Positions 29,564 to 39,178 of a stretch of DNA of 64,000 bases are shown piece after piece (position 1 is the stretch's first letter; each line of letters begins with the position of its first letter). Below the pieces are notes generated by a model. That model had not been told where the DNA came from. It worked only from the letters and a program-made list of their open reading frames with translations, and did no database searches. Source of the stretch: Cytobacillus citreus (GTDB lineage Bacteria; Bacillota; Bacilli; Bacillales; Cytobacillaceae). Position numbers and translations under genes: made by a program. The stretch spans positions 339,497-403,496 of the forward strand of contig NZ_JAGYPM010000003.1 in the NCBI RefSeq assembly GCF_018343665.1, in the 5' to 3' direction.

Positions 29564-30193
29564 ATGAAAAAGTTAATTAGGATAACCGCACTAATACTTT
29601 TGGGACTAGTTTTACTGACATACTACAAACCAACCAAATACAAATCAGAAAACCTCCCTTTCTATGAGTATACTGATATTTTAACTGGGCAAGAATGGAG
29701 AGTAGTAAAGGTTGATAATGAAATAAATGAGTTTCCGATCAACATTTTTGATAGGCTGTCAGGGAGTAGATACGGAGAATACATTGAGTTAAGAAATGAG
29801 TTAGATACACTTGAAAAAGTTAAGGAAGATAATGAAGAAATTCATCGTAATTACAATGATTCCCGATACACAGGCGGACTTACGCTTGATGACCTAGGCT
29901 ATAATGGTGGAAGCACATTAAATGATTGGGAATTAACTTCACTACTTCACAAAGAAGCACAAAAGAGATTGAAGAAACAACATGATTTATATTTAGACGC
30001 CTCTAATAAGGCTTATGATTTAAAAGGTGAAATGAAGATGTGGGAAGGCTTATTAACAACTGAGGCTTGGGAATTGCGTAATACCGTAAGTATCATGAGG
30101 ATTGTATCCATAGTGGCATTACTGCTTGTAATTTTTTACAGCAAAATTTTTAAATTATCTAAGAAAGTTTTTTCATTTATCATCAATGATTAG
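29564..30193 (+). CDS. Membrane-anchored protein of unknown function
   Basis: 209-residue protein with an N-terminal hydrophobic helix (about 5-22) and another near the C-terminus (about 180-200). Between them is a charged, partly coiled-coil region, so the middle probably lies outside the membrane. GGGG-like ribosome site (AAGGGGAAAACG) before the ATG. It follows the DUF6232-like gene and ends in a terminator. No family recognised. Confidence 0.6.
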   Translation: MKKLIRITALILLGLVLLTYYKPTKYKSENLPFYEYTDILTGQEWRVVKVDNEINEFPINIFDRLSGSRYGEYIELRNELDTLEKVKEDNEEIHRNYNDSRYTGGLTLDDLGYNGGSTLNDWELTSLLHKEAQKRLKKQHDLYLDASNKAYDLKGEMKMWEGLLTTEAWELRNTVSIMRIVSIVALLLVIFYSKIFKLSKKVFSFIIND

Positions 30194-30198
30194 ATTTG

Positions 30199-30230
30199 AG
30201 CCCATCTCAAATGAATGAGAAGGGCTTTTT
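30199..30230. terminator. Terminator between cargo gene and endolysin
   Basis: AGCCC(A)TCTC pairs with GAGA(A)GGGCT, followed by five Ts on the plus strand and an A-rich foot on the left. It separates the rightward cargo from the leftward late operon. Confidence 0.75.
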
Positions 30231-30234
30231 AATA

Positions 30235-30897
30235 CTACTTTTTCTTTGCAAAATCATAGAATCCACTATTTTTAAAAGCACTATCAATAATAGACATAGT
30301 TTCTAAAGTGTTCAAACTTGGCTTATAAGTCTCTGATACTGCTCCGATACTAATTAATCGGTTAAGCATATTCAATTGTCCAGAAGTTAATTCACTATGT
30401 TCAATTGGTTCAAATCTTTCTTTTAACATTTCTTCATCCTCCTCATTACATACAATTACAGGCGGTTTCTTTCCTGCTCTTAAATCTGCCAATGACAATC
30501 CAAAGGTTAATTGAAAGTGAGGGTAATCAACAAAACCTGTCCATCTTCCTCCCCACTCAAGCCCTAGAGATTCACCAATAGTACCGACTCGCTTCCATCT
30601 TGAATCAACATTCCAATTAATCTTTGTTGGATCATCTAAAACGCAAAAATCAAAAGCAAGTCCGAAATTGTGATAAGAGTATCCACCTTTTGCATTAGTT
30701 ACAATCTTTCCTGCAACTGTTCTTCCTTGGGCATATAGTGCGTCTTGTTCTGCAAAAGACCTAAAACCATGTGTAATTAAAATGTAAATTCCTTCTGAAT
30801 GACATTTCCTTACAAGTTTAATTGCTTTGCTATGTATAGATGGATGGACATTAATGAGTTTACTATTCGCCTTGTTGATTAAATAGTTTATATCCAT
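30235..30897 (-). CDS. Endolysin: L-alanyl-D-glutamate (M15) peptidase
   Basis: 220-residue peptidoglycan peptidase. The N-terminal M15 domain (about 1-145) has the zinc motifs HGFRS...QDALYAQGR, SYHNFGLAFDF (His and Asp ligands) and DYPHFQL (last His ligand), as in CwlK and Listeria Ply500. Residues 150-215 form a linker and a small helical, probably wall-binding, region. No signal peptide; export would use the holin. It overlaps the holin gene by one base and is the last gene of the late operon. Confidence 0.9.
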   Translation of the reverse strand: MDINYLINKANSKLINVHPSIHSKAIKLVRKCHSEGIYILITHGFRSFAEQDALYAQGRTVAGKIVTNAKGGYSYHNFGLAFDFCVLDDPTKINWNVDSRWKRVGTIGESLGLEWGGRWTGFVDYPHFQLTFGLSLADLRAGKKPPVIVCNEEDEEMLKERFEPIEHSELTSGQLNMLNRLISIGAVSETYKPSLNTLETMSIIDSAFKNSGFYDFAKKK

Positions 30898-31280
30898 TAT
30901 TTATCACCTTTGCCAACTTTATTTGGATCAAAATACTTAGTAAGGAATTTTAAATCAATCCCTATTCGGCTAAAGTTTTCAACGATACTTAACCCTTCAT
31001 ACGCAACAATTAGACCAACACCAATTTTAATAATTATTCCATTTGAACCTGTAAATGCATCAACAAAAATTAAAAAAGCAAGTGCTACAAACTCACCTAC
31101 TTTTCTAATTAATCCTATGTAATTGATAGAACTATTGATCTTCTTTTCTGCGCCTGCTGCGAGAAGTCCTGTCACAACATCAAACAAGATAAAGCCTAAA
31201 GCTAGATACCAAACATTACCTACAATTGTTGTAATATCAAAACCATTTAATAAATATTGTACTTGTTCCATTTTTTCCAT
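30897..31280 (-). CDS. Phage holin (Hol44/TcdE-like family)
   Basis: 127-residue protein with three hydrophobic segments (about 20-42, 62-80 and 82-105), a charged C-terminus and the family-like stretch FDVVTGLLAAGAEKKINSS. Holins make membrane lesions at lysis that let the endolysin reach the wall. GGAGG precedes the ATG by 11 bases. Placement right before the endolysin supports the call. Confidence 0.88.
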   Translation of the reverse strand: MEKMEQVQYLLNGFDITTIVGNVWYLALGFILFDVVTGLLAAGAEKKINSSINYIGLIRKVGEFVALAFLIFVDAFTGSNGIIIKIGVGLIVAYEGLSIVENFSRIGIDLKFLTKYFDPNKVGKGDK

Positions 31281-31296
31281 TTAAGTTATTACCTCC

Positions 31297-31485
31297 TTAT
31301 TGTGGTGCGTTAATAGAATCACTTGGTACAATCATTTGTACCGCATGTTTGTTGATTACAATGTCACCAATATTCACCATTAATATTTGTGGATTGTTTA
31401 ATGACTGTGTGAATTCCACAGCATTATAATCTGTAACATTAGCTTTTAATGATTGTCCGTTTACAAGAAAAATTGTAATATCCAT
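31297..31485 (-). CDS. Small phage protein of unknown function
   Basis: 62-residue, beta-rich protein between the tail endopeptidase and holin genes, with AGGAGG nine bases before its ATG. It resembles small conserved phage proteins often found before holins. No motif seen. Confidence 0.6.
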   Translation of the reverse strand: MDITIFLVNGQSLKANVTDYNAVEFTQSLNNPQILMVNIGDIVINKHAVQMIVPSDSINAPQ

Positions 31486-31510
31486 TCTAATTTCCTCCTA
31501 AATTTTTATA

Positions 31511-33229
31511 TTATTTTGCTACGAATTTATTGTTAGCCCATGCAACAATTTCACTTTCTTTTTGACGTAAAGCATTATTTAGTTGAGTTGTTGTAACTAA
31601 TCCATTTGTTACTTGTAAAACCCATGATTGAGTAGCAACTCTTGCCCATTGCTCGTAAAGATACGAAGCATTGCAATTGGCATTTACATTTACTTCACCA
31701 CTAAATTCAGCTTTTCTTCCATTATCAACACGAAAGCCTGATTGTGCGACTAAAGGTGCTCCTGTTGCATAAATACCATATCCTCCATTTGCTGCTAATG
31801 AGATTGAACCATTACTACTCATACGGAAACCATTAGCATCATTTGAATGCAAGGAGTGAGAGCCATAAACAGACGTCATGGTTAAGGTTGATCCGGTACC
31901 ATTTCCAACTACAAAACGCTCACCGTACACGTTACCTCCGTCAATCCTTGTTTGACCTTGTGTACTTAGGTTAGTAAACGTCACAAGCCCTTGCATATTC
32001 AAGTTCTGAGCCATTAAAGAAATCGAATAGGGATCTTGAGTAATCATAGATGTAACAGTTGGCCCGTTATACTCTGAATAGCTAACTTTAGATTGTATTT
32101 GCCCAGCTTGTATTGATAACTGTGATTCAGCATTTCCCATGCGACCATTTAACTCCGTCACACCCAATTGAATATTGTCAGCTTTTATTTCTAGGGTTGC
32201 AATCGATTCATTGACGGATTCAACTTCCATGGTAATACGATCATTTGTCTGCTCTATTTTAGAGCGAAACTGCTTGGCATTTTCGTTTATTTCAATCTTA
32301 GTTTCAGTCAGTAAATCTGATAGAGTTTGCTTCCTATTGCCAAGTGTGACTGTATCGGCAGAAGGTGTTTTAGGCTTACTCTTTTTAGCCATAATTCGTG
32401 TTTGAAACTCAATTCCTAACTTTTCATGGATTAGCCAAATGGTATCCCCTAATTCGGCTCCCTCTAATAAGATTGCTTCAAGCTCGATCGATGCTTCGGG
32501 AGTATCTACCAACTCACGTTTTAACCTTTCGATCATAGTAGACGCTTCGATGATATCGTCGTCTCTCACAGGCTCAGCGTGACGCTCACCAAATACAGAA
32601 ACATTAGGTGATGTATAGGTGACTTGTAGATTATTGCCCCCATAACCACGGATAACAGTGGCTAATTTAGTAGTATCCACATTTTCTTTAATAGCTTTAA
32701 TATTATGCTTGTACCTAAACTGGTAATCATCATCCTTGCCAATCTGCTGATAGATTTTAAGGTGTCTATTAGGCTCAATCTTTACCTCACAGTTAAAGGC
32801 TTCACATGCTTTACGAATTAGTGATAATGCATTATCCTCACCAAAATTAAAAAGAAGCTGTGGAGGGATGCTGTCCACAACTTCAAAAGTCCATCCGGTG
32901 CCAGATAGGATAAAAGCAAATGCATTTTCTGGATACATTGTTCCTCCTTGGATGTCATAAACTTGGTGATCAATCAAATCGAAAAAAACATGTGGAGCAT
33001 GAATCTGTTTTCTATAAATCTCTTTAGCAATCTTTTTGATTCTATACTCATGCCCTTCATGCTCAATGATTGATTCCTCAACTATCAGATCCCATGCATG
33101 ACTATTATTCTCCGAATTAATAAACTGGCAAGAAAGTGAAAAGTCGCCATTCACTTCTTCATTAATTTCCAAATCTTTATAATCCGTTAATCCTTCAACA
33201 TTTCCATGTAAGTCTTTTATAATTAACAA
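31511..33229 (-). CDS. Tail-associated endopeptidase / minor structural protein
   Basis: 572-residue Tal-like protein. The first about 310 residues match the phage minor structural protein N-terminal region (starting with the ligand-binding hub strands, IKDLHGNVEGLTDYKDLEIN). A coiled-coil stretch (about 315-370) and a beta-rich fibre part with repeated small residues follow. It forms the tail tip below Dit and may degrade or bind cell wall during infection. No clear peptidase active site is visible in the last third. Confidence 0.82.
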   Translation of the reverse strand: MLIIKDLHGNVEGLTDYKDLEINEEVNGDFSLSCQFINSENNSHAWDLIVEESIIEHEGHEYRIKKIAKEIYRKQIHAPHVFFDLIDHQVYDIQGGTMYPENAFAFILSGTGWTFEVVDSIPPQLLFNFGEDNALSLIRKACEAFNCEVKIEPNRHLKIYQQIGKDDDYQFRYKHNIKAIKENVDTTKLATVIRGYGGNNLQVTYTSPNVSVFGERHAEPVRDDDIIEASTMIERLKRELVDTPEASIELEAILLEGAELGDTIWLIHEKLGIEFQTRIMAKKSKPKTPSADTVTLGNRKQTLSDLLTETKIEINENAKQFRSKIEQTNDRITMEVESVNESIATLEIKADNIQLGVTELNGRMGNAESQLSIQAGQIQSKVSYSEYNGPTVTSMITQDPYSISLMAQNLNMQGLVTFTNLSTQGQTRIDGGNVYGERFVVGNGTGSTLTMTSVYGSHSLHSNDANGFRMSSNGSISLAANGGYGIYATGAPLVAQSGFRVDNGRKAEFSGEVNVNANCNASYLYEQWARVATQSWVLQVTNGLVTTTQLNNALRQKESEIVAWANNKFVAK

Positions 33230-33362
33230 GATATTCCTCCTTTCCTGTTTTTAGGGAAAATAAAAGAGAGATACAAAATGTATCTCTCTTGGTTATGTAA
33301 TCTCAAAAAATCATAATAAATCTTGTGTTTTATTACCTGTTTATAGGCATAAAAAATACACC

Positions 33363-33593
33363 TTACTCTGTAGGTGCTTCTGCCGGCTTCGTATATTTCA
33401 TTGTTTCCACGTACTCTGATTCCGTGATATATCCCTTTACAAGTGCATTATCAATCTGTTCCAATGTGTATGTTTTAGCAGCAAACTCTTTGACTGGCTC
33501 ATGATAATCCGCAACCACTGTTTCAAATTTACGAGTTCCGTACACATAAACACAAACTGCATATTGCTTTGTTAATAAAGGTATAATAGTCAT
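33363..33593 (-). CDS. XkdX-like small tail-region protein
   Basis: 76-residue protein. The C-terminal segment KGYITESEYVETMKYT resembles the XkdX motif found in short proteins downstream of phage fibre genes. It lies two bases from the next gene and is cotranscribed with it. Function unknown. Confidence 0.55.
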   Translation of the reverse strand: MTIIPLLTKQYAVCVYVYGTRKFETVVADYHEPVKEFAAKTYTLEQIDNALVKGYITESEYVETMKYTKPAEAPTE

Positions 33594-33594
33594 T

Positions 33595-33885
33595 TTACAT
33601 TCCTCCCATTAATATTTCTTCCATAAATTCAAGCAAGGTAGTATTTGTTTCAGCTTGAGCAATTTTTAACATAGAATTTTCTTGTTCTAATATTTCTAGT
33701 TTTTCCTCAAGAGTGGGTTCGGGTATTGTTTCAGGTTGTCTGTGCTTAATTATCCAATCTTCAGATGGCTCAATTAACATACGAGAACCACCTTCACCTA
33801 TTTCCCACATACCTTGATCATTTTCATAAGTATCTCCAACACCTAGTCCTTCTGCTGGGTCAATATACTCCTCTAGCTCTTCCAT
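33595..33885 (-). CDS. Hypothetical protein downstream of the baseplate gene
   Basis: 96-residue acidic protein with a C-terminal coiled-coil segment (EEKLEILEQENSMLKIAQAE). Its ATG abuts the stop of the upstream fragment. Position and shape match XkdW-type phage proteins; no function known. Confidence 0.55.
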   Translation of the reverse strand: MEELEEYIDPAEGLGVGDTYENDQGMWEIGEGGSRMLIEPSEDWIIKHRQPETIPEPTLEEKLEILEQENSMLKIAQAETNTTLLEFMEEILMGGM

Positions 33886-34364
33886 TATGTCAACTCACCC
33901 TCTTTAAATGGTACTCCCCAAACCTCGATTGTACCTCTAGTGAACCCTCCAGATCTGGTGTTAGACAATCCAATTTGGTATGGAGCTTTTCCGTTTATTC
34001 TCAAAGGAAAAATCATGTTGTATTCTTCATAAAGTAGATTCTGAGAATCGCTTGTAAGTTGCTTGGCTGACAACCATCCTTTTAAATTAGTACCACCACC
34101 AACGTTACCTCCCATCCCATCGTTACTTTTCCATCTCCAAAACTCAAATACTAACTCACCATACAACTCATTATGAGGATATGAGCTAGAACTAGGAAAC
34201 GTTAACACCAATGGTATTAGATTTCTGAACGAGTTGTTTAGTTGATATTTTAATGGTGATGTTTCGTTCATTGCCATTTTATATCCCAATGTTATAAGTG
34301 AGCTATCTTGTGTCGCTCCAAAGAATTCGACATTTATAGAACATATGACATTGATGCTGTACAA
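33885..34364 (-). CDS. Probable C-terminal domain of the baseplate protein, in another frame
   Basis: 159-residue frame starting at a TTG with no ribosome site and overlapping the previous frame by 31 bp. Its sequence is beta-rich (INVEFFGATQDSSLITLGYK...) and would naturally continue the C-terminal domain begun at the end of 34334-36058 (EWKLLNTIEL...). Only a -1 shift is needed, and both frames are open through an AAAAA run near 34386. More likely a split domain (mutation or base-call error) than an independent gene. Confidence 0.55.
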   Translation of the reverse strand: MYSINVICSINVEFFGATQDSSLITLGYKMAMNETSPLKYQLNNSFRNLIPLVLTFPSSSSYPHNELYGELVFEFWRWKSNDGMGGNVGGGTNLKGWLSAKQLTSDSQNLLYEEYNMIFPLRINGKAPYQIGLSNTRSGGFTRGTIEVWGVPFKEGELT

Positions 34365-36058
34365 CTTGAGTCCATGGATACATTTTTCATAACAAATTTT
34401 AACTTACTGAACTCATTTTGAAATCGTTGATTAAATGAAATAAATGGTGATGTTGGAGAAAGTTCAATGGTGTTTAGTAATTTCCACTCATCGTTGCTAC
34501 CACCACCGCTAGGCTTTGCATTTACTTCATTTAATGCTTTAACTATGTCTTCTTTTTCTGTAGTGGTTAAAGTTGTCAAATCACCAATTTGGGATGTTTC
34601 CGCCTTTTCATCTAAAGTAGTTTGTAGATTCATAATATCAGAGATGCTATGCTGATGAGTAATATTTGCTTTATCTAATAAAAGTGTATCAACGCCTTCA
34701 AATCGTTCATTAGTCGTTTGTTTTATTTCATTTATTGCACTAACTATATTTTCCTTTTCAGTGGTCGATAATTCATTTAAAACCCCAATTTTATTGTCAA
34801 CATCAGTGACGGATTGTGCAGTTGCATAATGAGAAGGTAGATTTCCTCCAAGTTTTGCAGCATCATCTGCTGAATCAACATTTGTGATATTCACTTCACC
34901 TGTTTGACCATTTACGGACTTAACTTTACCCTCAACGACATTACCGTGCTTATCTAATACTTGACCTGATTCATTAAATCCAGCTACAGTTTTTCCTATG
35001 TCGGAAGAGGGGATTGCTCCTACATCTGAAGCATTTAATTGAACATCTCCATTTAAATCTGGTGACTTTCCACTTACTGTTGAAACTGCCCCTTGTCCAT
35101 CGATACCTCTTTGCGCTACTAATGTCCAGTTGACACCTTCAACTGGAGTTACGCCTATGCAATCTTGCATACATCTCCAAGTTGAACCGTTGTAACGGAC
35201 TTCGTTGTTTGTAATGTAATTAGTGGTAGAAGAGTATTCACCTAAATGCTTGGATGAATTTACAAGGGATTGAGCATTTGTTGCTGATTGATTAGCTGAA
35301 TCGGCTGCAAGTAGTGCATCTGTAGCATTATTTAATGCAATATCTCCTACTTCTTTGGTGTATATAGCTTGTTCATTCGCATAATCACCTTGAGTTTTTG
35401 CATGGTTAGCTTGATTCTCAGCGTTTATTGAAGCAGTATTTGCTGATAGAATAGCGTTTTCTATATCTGTCAAAGCAGTTGATATATTAGTCTGTCTTTC
35501 ATTCTCAGCAAGAATACGAGTATCCTCAGCTAATTTACGTGCATCTTCATTGCTTTCTCTTACTGTTTCCTGTGATTGACGAATTGCTTCGGCATTTTCC
35601 CTTACTGTTTCTGCTGTCGTTATTTGAGTGTTTAACTCTGTGACTTCAATCATTAATTGTTGAAGAATAGTTATGTTTTTATCGTCTTCACTAATACCTG
35701 TAGTTCCGATACTTTGAGATAAAATTATCTTAAATGTCCTCGAAGAAATACGCTGAAGGATATCAAGGCTATAGAATTGAATCTCAAGTAAACCCTCACC
35801 ATGAACTTCCATTTCCGCTTGACCGATTTCATAAACTACTTTATTTCCTTCTGCTGTTAATAAGCGAGAAATAACTTTCCCATCTGGTCTTTTATAATTC
35901 ACAATAATTTTTCCGATATTCTCTAAATTAGCATCTACTCCGTTATCTAAAACTACAAATTCAAGAATATTGGAATCCTGTTGAATAAATTGAGGAGTAG
36001 GAAGCATATTAACTTGTTTTAAATCAATTACTATAGATCGTTTTGTTAATGTTTCCAA
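34334..36058 (-). CDS. BppU-like baseplate upper protein, probably frameshifted near its end
   Basis: 574-residue protein. Residues 1-120 match the BppU N-terminal domain that docks on the tail tip (KRSIVIDLKQVNMLPTPQFIQQD). A long alpha-helical stalk rich in Ala, Asn and Thr (about 130-260), then carbohydrate-binding-like and linker regions follow. The C-terminal domain starts at about 520 (EWKLLNTIELSPTSPF) and stops abruptly; the rest is in the next frame. The full protein would be about 700 residues. Confidence 0.78.
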   Translation of the reverse strand: METLTKRSIVIDLKQVNMLPTPQFIQQDSNILEFVVLDNGVDANLENIGKIIVNYKRPDGKVISRLLTAEGNKVVYEIGQAEMEVHGEGLLEIQFYSLDILQRISSRTFKIILSQSIGTTGISEDDKNITILQQLMIEVTELNTQITTAETVRENAEAIRQSQETVRESNEDARKLAEDTRILAENERQTNISTALTDIENAILSANTASINAENQANHAKTQGDYANEQAIYTKEVGDIALNNATDALLAADSANQSATNAQSLVNSSKHLGEYSSTTNYITNNEVRYNGSTWRCMQDCIGVTPVEGVNWTLVAQRGIDGQGAVSTVSGKSPDLNGDVQLNASDVGAIPSSDIGKTVAGFNESGQVLDKHGNVVEGKVKSVNGQTGEVNITNVDSADDAAKLGGNLPSHYATAQSVTDVDNKIGVLNELSTTEKENIVSAINEIKQTTNERFEGVDTLLLDKANITHQHSISDIMNLQTTLDEKAETSQIGDLTTLTTTEKEDIVKALNEVNAKPSGGGSNDEWKLLNTIELSPTSPFISFNQRFQNEFSKLKFVMKNVSMDSSCTASMSYVL

Positions 36059-36074
36059 CTATCACCGCCTCCTT

Positions 36075-36881
36075 CTAAATGTAATAGAATCGGAAATCAA
36101 AGCTGATTGTAAATGGAGATGTCGCTCCAAATATTTCAAACTCATTCCATCCTTTTTCTACTAACTTGATTAATTTCTTATTCGTATCCTTAAAAATAGA
36201 AAAACCGTTCTTTAGTGAACGGATTCCATCAAGTGTGATAACATCACCTTCCACTGTTGAGCCATTATAAAGCCAAACATCACCAGTAGTTATGTTTCTT
36301 ATATATAGATTATTTGAAGCTCCATCGAATGTGATTTTCAATGGGAATCTACAAGGATCTATCTTAACGTCTCCCTCATTCCATACCTTGAAAGTAGATT
36401 GATTAAATGTGTACTGCACAGGTTCATTTGAAGATACCTGTAAATAACCATCTGTGTATGATGGGTTTAGAGTTGTTCCCATACTTTCTGCGTATGGAGA
36501 CGATGATATTAAATCAAGCGTAAATAATCCAACATTATGATTTATTCTTTCAGGTGTAAATCGTGTAGCTGTACGTACTTTCCAACGTTTTTTAGGTTCA
36601 AACTTGTCAATAATGTAAAACTTTGTTTTAGCGTTAAAAAGCCTAAATATTTTACTTCTTGAAAAATGGTAATCTACTCTATTCTTTGCTTCCATTAAAA
36701 ATGAGGCACGCATTGTGCGCCCCTCATAAGTGGTTTCGATATCTATATGTCCATCCATACTATCAACGGTTGTAGTGTCGTGTCGAGGTGATAGGGAGTC
36801 CATTTCCAACTTCAATCCACGCAATCCATATTGTTTTAGGTCAAATCGAATACCGTCTAGCGTTTCAATATAAAACATCAT
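36075..36881 (-). CDS. Distal tail protein (Dit)
   Basis: 268-residue protein of the siphophage tail-component family. FYIETLDGIRFDL at the N-terminus and SPRHDTTTVDSMDGHIDIETTYEGR are typical of the hub domain. The C-terminal half is a galectin-like fold. Dit forms the hexameric ring between tape-measure tip and tail endopeptidase. It overlaps the tape-measure gene by 4 bp (ATGA). Confidence 0.88.
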   Translation of the reverse strand: MMFYIETLDGIRFDLKQYGLRGLKLEMDSLSPRHDTTTVDSMDGHIDIETTYEGRTMRASFLMEAKNRVDYHFSRSKIFRLFNAKTKFYIIDKFEPKKRWKVRTATRFTPERINHNVGLFTLDLISSSPYAESMGTTLNPSYTDGYLQVSSNEPVQYTFNQSTFKVWNEGDVKIDPCRFPLKITFDGASNNLYIRNITTGDVWLYNGSTVEGDVITLDGIRSLKNGFSIFKDTNKKLIKLVEKGWNEFEIFGATSPFTISFDFRFYYI

Positions 36882-39178
36882 CTCACCCCATTTACACGCA
36901 TATTATTTGAAAAAGTATTTCCGATTTCAGTTGCAATGTGTTGGATATCATAATCATCTCGTACATAAAAGACGGCACCCTCAAACATACGAGCGAAACT
37001 ATTCATTCCGTTAAATGTTGAATTTGCTCCTGCGAACGAACTATCTATCTTATTGATGTGTGTATCAACAGGATTAATGTTAGGGAAAGCAGCATTCGCC
37101 ATTTCATCAGCTGCTTGCTTGATATTCCTTATCGTACCATCAAGACCTTGTTCTAAACCTTCACCAATAAAGCCTCCGTATTCCATCATCAACCTTGATG
37201 GAGAACGAATTCCAAAGAAGTTTTTAATGGTGTCGCTGATACCACTAGCGATATCTTTAGCTTTATCCCATACAGCAGTTGCCATTGAACCGATACCATT
37301 AATTAATCCTTGAATGATATCTTTCCCTATTTGCACTAAGTCTATATTCTTAAAAAACTGCTCTGTATTTTTCCATATATTCTCTGCAGTTTTCTTTATA
37401 GTTTCCCATGCACCTTTCCAGTCCCCTTGCATTATCTTCATTACTGTTTGGATGATGCCTAGCACAATATCGATAGAAGTCTTAACAATTGATTTGATTA
37501 ACTCCCATGTCACCTTTACAACATTTGAAATGATTGGCCATACTGTTTCAAATACTCCTTTGATTAAGCCCATCACCATTTTTATAGTCGCTAAAATTGA
37601 CTCAAAGTAATTTTTAACAATCTCCATGATAAACTTTCCGTTTTCATCCCAAAAGTCTTTAAATTTATCAAGAAGTCCTTTAACAAAGTCAACAACTTCG
37701 CTAACAATTGTCGAGATTGTATTGCTGATGGCTTCAAATGCAACTATAGTAAACTCTTTTATTTTATTCCAGGCTTCATCAACCATTTCACGGAACCAAT
37801 CAACTTTGTTATATGCAGTCACCAAAATTGCAATAATTCCTGTAATAGCAGCAATCGCTATAGTAATAGGATTAGTTAAAAGTGCTAACACACCACCCAT
37901 TTCTGTAACTGCTGCAATAACAGGTGCAATTGCAGTTACGATTGAGCCAATTGAGGATATAAGAGTACCTAGTATAATGAGAACAGGTCCAATTGCAGCC
38001 GCTATTCCTGCAAAAATAACAATCATGTTTTGCACAGCAGGTGATAGATTGTTAAACCAATCAGCTAATTGCTTTATCCATTCCACAAGTTTTTCAAGCG
38101 CTGGTTGCATGTTCTCATAAATAGAAATAGCTGCTTCTTCTAGAGCAGATTTCATTTCTTTTAAGCGACCTTGAAGGTTGTCATTAACAATTGCAGCCAT
38201 ATTTTCAGCTGCTCCACTACTATTGTTAATAGCGTCGGATAACTTATCGTAATCTTCTTGACTAGCATTGATAACAGCAAGGGCACCTGCCATCGCTTCT
38301 TTACCAAATATTGTGGCTGCATATTTTGCCTGTTCAGCTTCCGTAAGTCCATCAAAGGAGCCTCTTAATTCTACCATTACCTCATCAAGCGTTTTCATTG
38401 ATCCATCAGTATTTGTAAGAGAAATACCTAGGTCATCCATTGCGGTTTGCATCTTTTTAGTTGGATTAGCCAAGTTAGTCATCATTGTTTTCAACGATGT
38501 TCCTGCTTGCGATCCTTTAATCCCTGCATTAGCCATTAAGGATAAGGCTTTCGATGTGTCCTCTACTGTATATCCTAAGGCACCAGCAACAGGAGCAACA
38601 TACTTAAATGATTCACCTAGCATTGAGACATTGGTATTTGCATTCGAAGAAGCAGTTGCCAACACATCGGCGAAACGGCCACTATCAGCTGCACTCATAC
38701 CAAAAGCGGTAAGTGCATCTGTTACAATGTCGGATACCATTGCTAAATCTTCACCCGATGCAGCAGCTAGTGACATAACTCCATCAATACCTCCGAGCAT
38801 TTGCTCAGTATCCCAACCTGCCATAGCCATGTAGTTTAAAGCGTCAGCTGCTTCACTTGCACTAAACTGTGTTGTCGCTCCTAGTTCCCTTGCTTTTGCT
38901 GTTAAAGCTTCTAGGTCAGAGCCTGTTGCCCCAGAAACAGCTGCCACCTTTGACATACTTGCTTCAAAGTCAGAACCAACCTTTGCCGCAACTGCCGCTA
39001 TCCCCATAATTGGTGCGGTGACTTTCGCAGTCAAACTTTTTCCTGCGTCTCCAACCTTTTTACCTATAGCGCCTATCTTACCGCCTAACTTTTCAAACTT
39101 ACTTTCTGTTGAAGACAAGCTTCTTTCCGCTTCAGAATTATCTATAAAAATAGAGCCAAAGAGCCTAAAGATTTCCAC
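36878..39178 (-). CDS. Tail tape-measure protein
   Basis: 766-residue protein with the TP901 core region (about 65-400: GSDFEASMSKVAAVSGATGSDLEALTAKARELG...). Hydrophobic segments follow (about 385-475), then amphipathic helices and an IRSPSRLM motif near 670. It sets tail length; by the usual scale, about 115 nm. The start chosen is GTG at 39178, eight bases after GGAGG; the longer frame begins inside that ribosome site. The start overlaps the frameshifted chaperone's end by 14 bp. Confidence 0.92.
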   Translation of the reverse strand: MEIFRLFGSIFIDNSEAERSLSSTESKFEKLGGKIGAIGKKVGDAGKSLTAKVTAPIMGIAAVAAKVGSDFEASMSKVAAVSGATGSDLEALTAKARELGATTQFSASEAADALNYMAMAGWDTEQMLGGIDGVMSLAAASGEDLAMVSDIVTDALTAFGMSAADSGRFADVLATASSNANTNVSMLGESFKYVAPVAGALGYTVEDTSKALSLMANAGIKGSQAGTSLKTMMTNLANPTKKMQTAMDDLGISLTNTDGSMKTLDEVMVELRGSFDGLTEAEQAKYAATIFGKEAMAGALAVINASQEDYDKLSDAINNSSGAAENMAAIVNDNLQGRLKEMKSALEEAAISIYENMQPALEKLVEWIKQLADWFNNLSPAVQNMIVIFAGIAAAIGPVLIILGTLISSIGSIVTAIAPVIAAVTEMGGVLALLTNPITIAIAAITGIIAILVTAYNKVDWFREMVDEAWNKIKEFTIVAFEAISNTISTIVSEVVDFVKGLLDKFKDFWDENGKFIMEIVKNYFESILATIKMVMGLIKGVFETVWPIISNVVKVTWELIKSIVKTSIDIVLGIIQTVMKIMQGDWKGAWETIKKTAENIWKNTEQFFKNIDLVQIGKDIIQGLINGIGSMATAVWDKAKDIASGISDTIKNFFGIRSPSRLMMEYGGFIGEGLEQGLDGTIRNIKQAADEMANAAFPNINPVDTHINKIDSSFAGANSTFNGMNSFARMFEGAVFYVRDDYDIQHIATEIGNTFSNNMRVNGVR

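Noticed and set aside
34375..34395. Programmed frameshift in the baseplate gene
   Set aside because: The only homopolymer (AAAAA) does not form a canonical X-XXY-YYZ site in frame; mutation or base-call error is simpler.
37053..38834. Long plus-strand frames within the tape-measure gene
   Set aside because: They lie opposite a well-recognised tape-measure protein and lack ribosome sites and protein-like composition.
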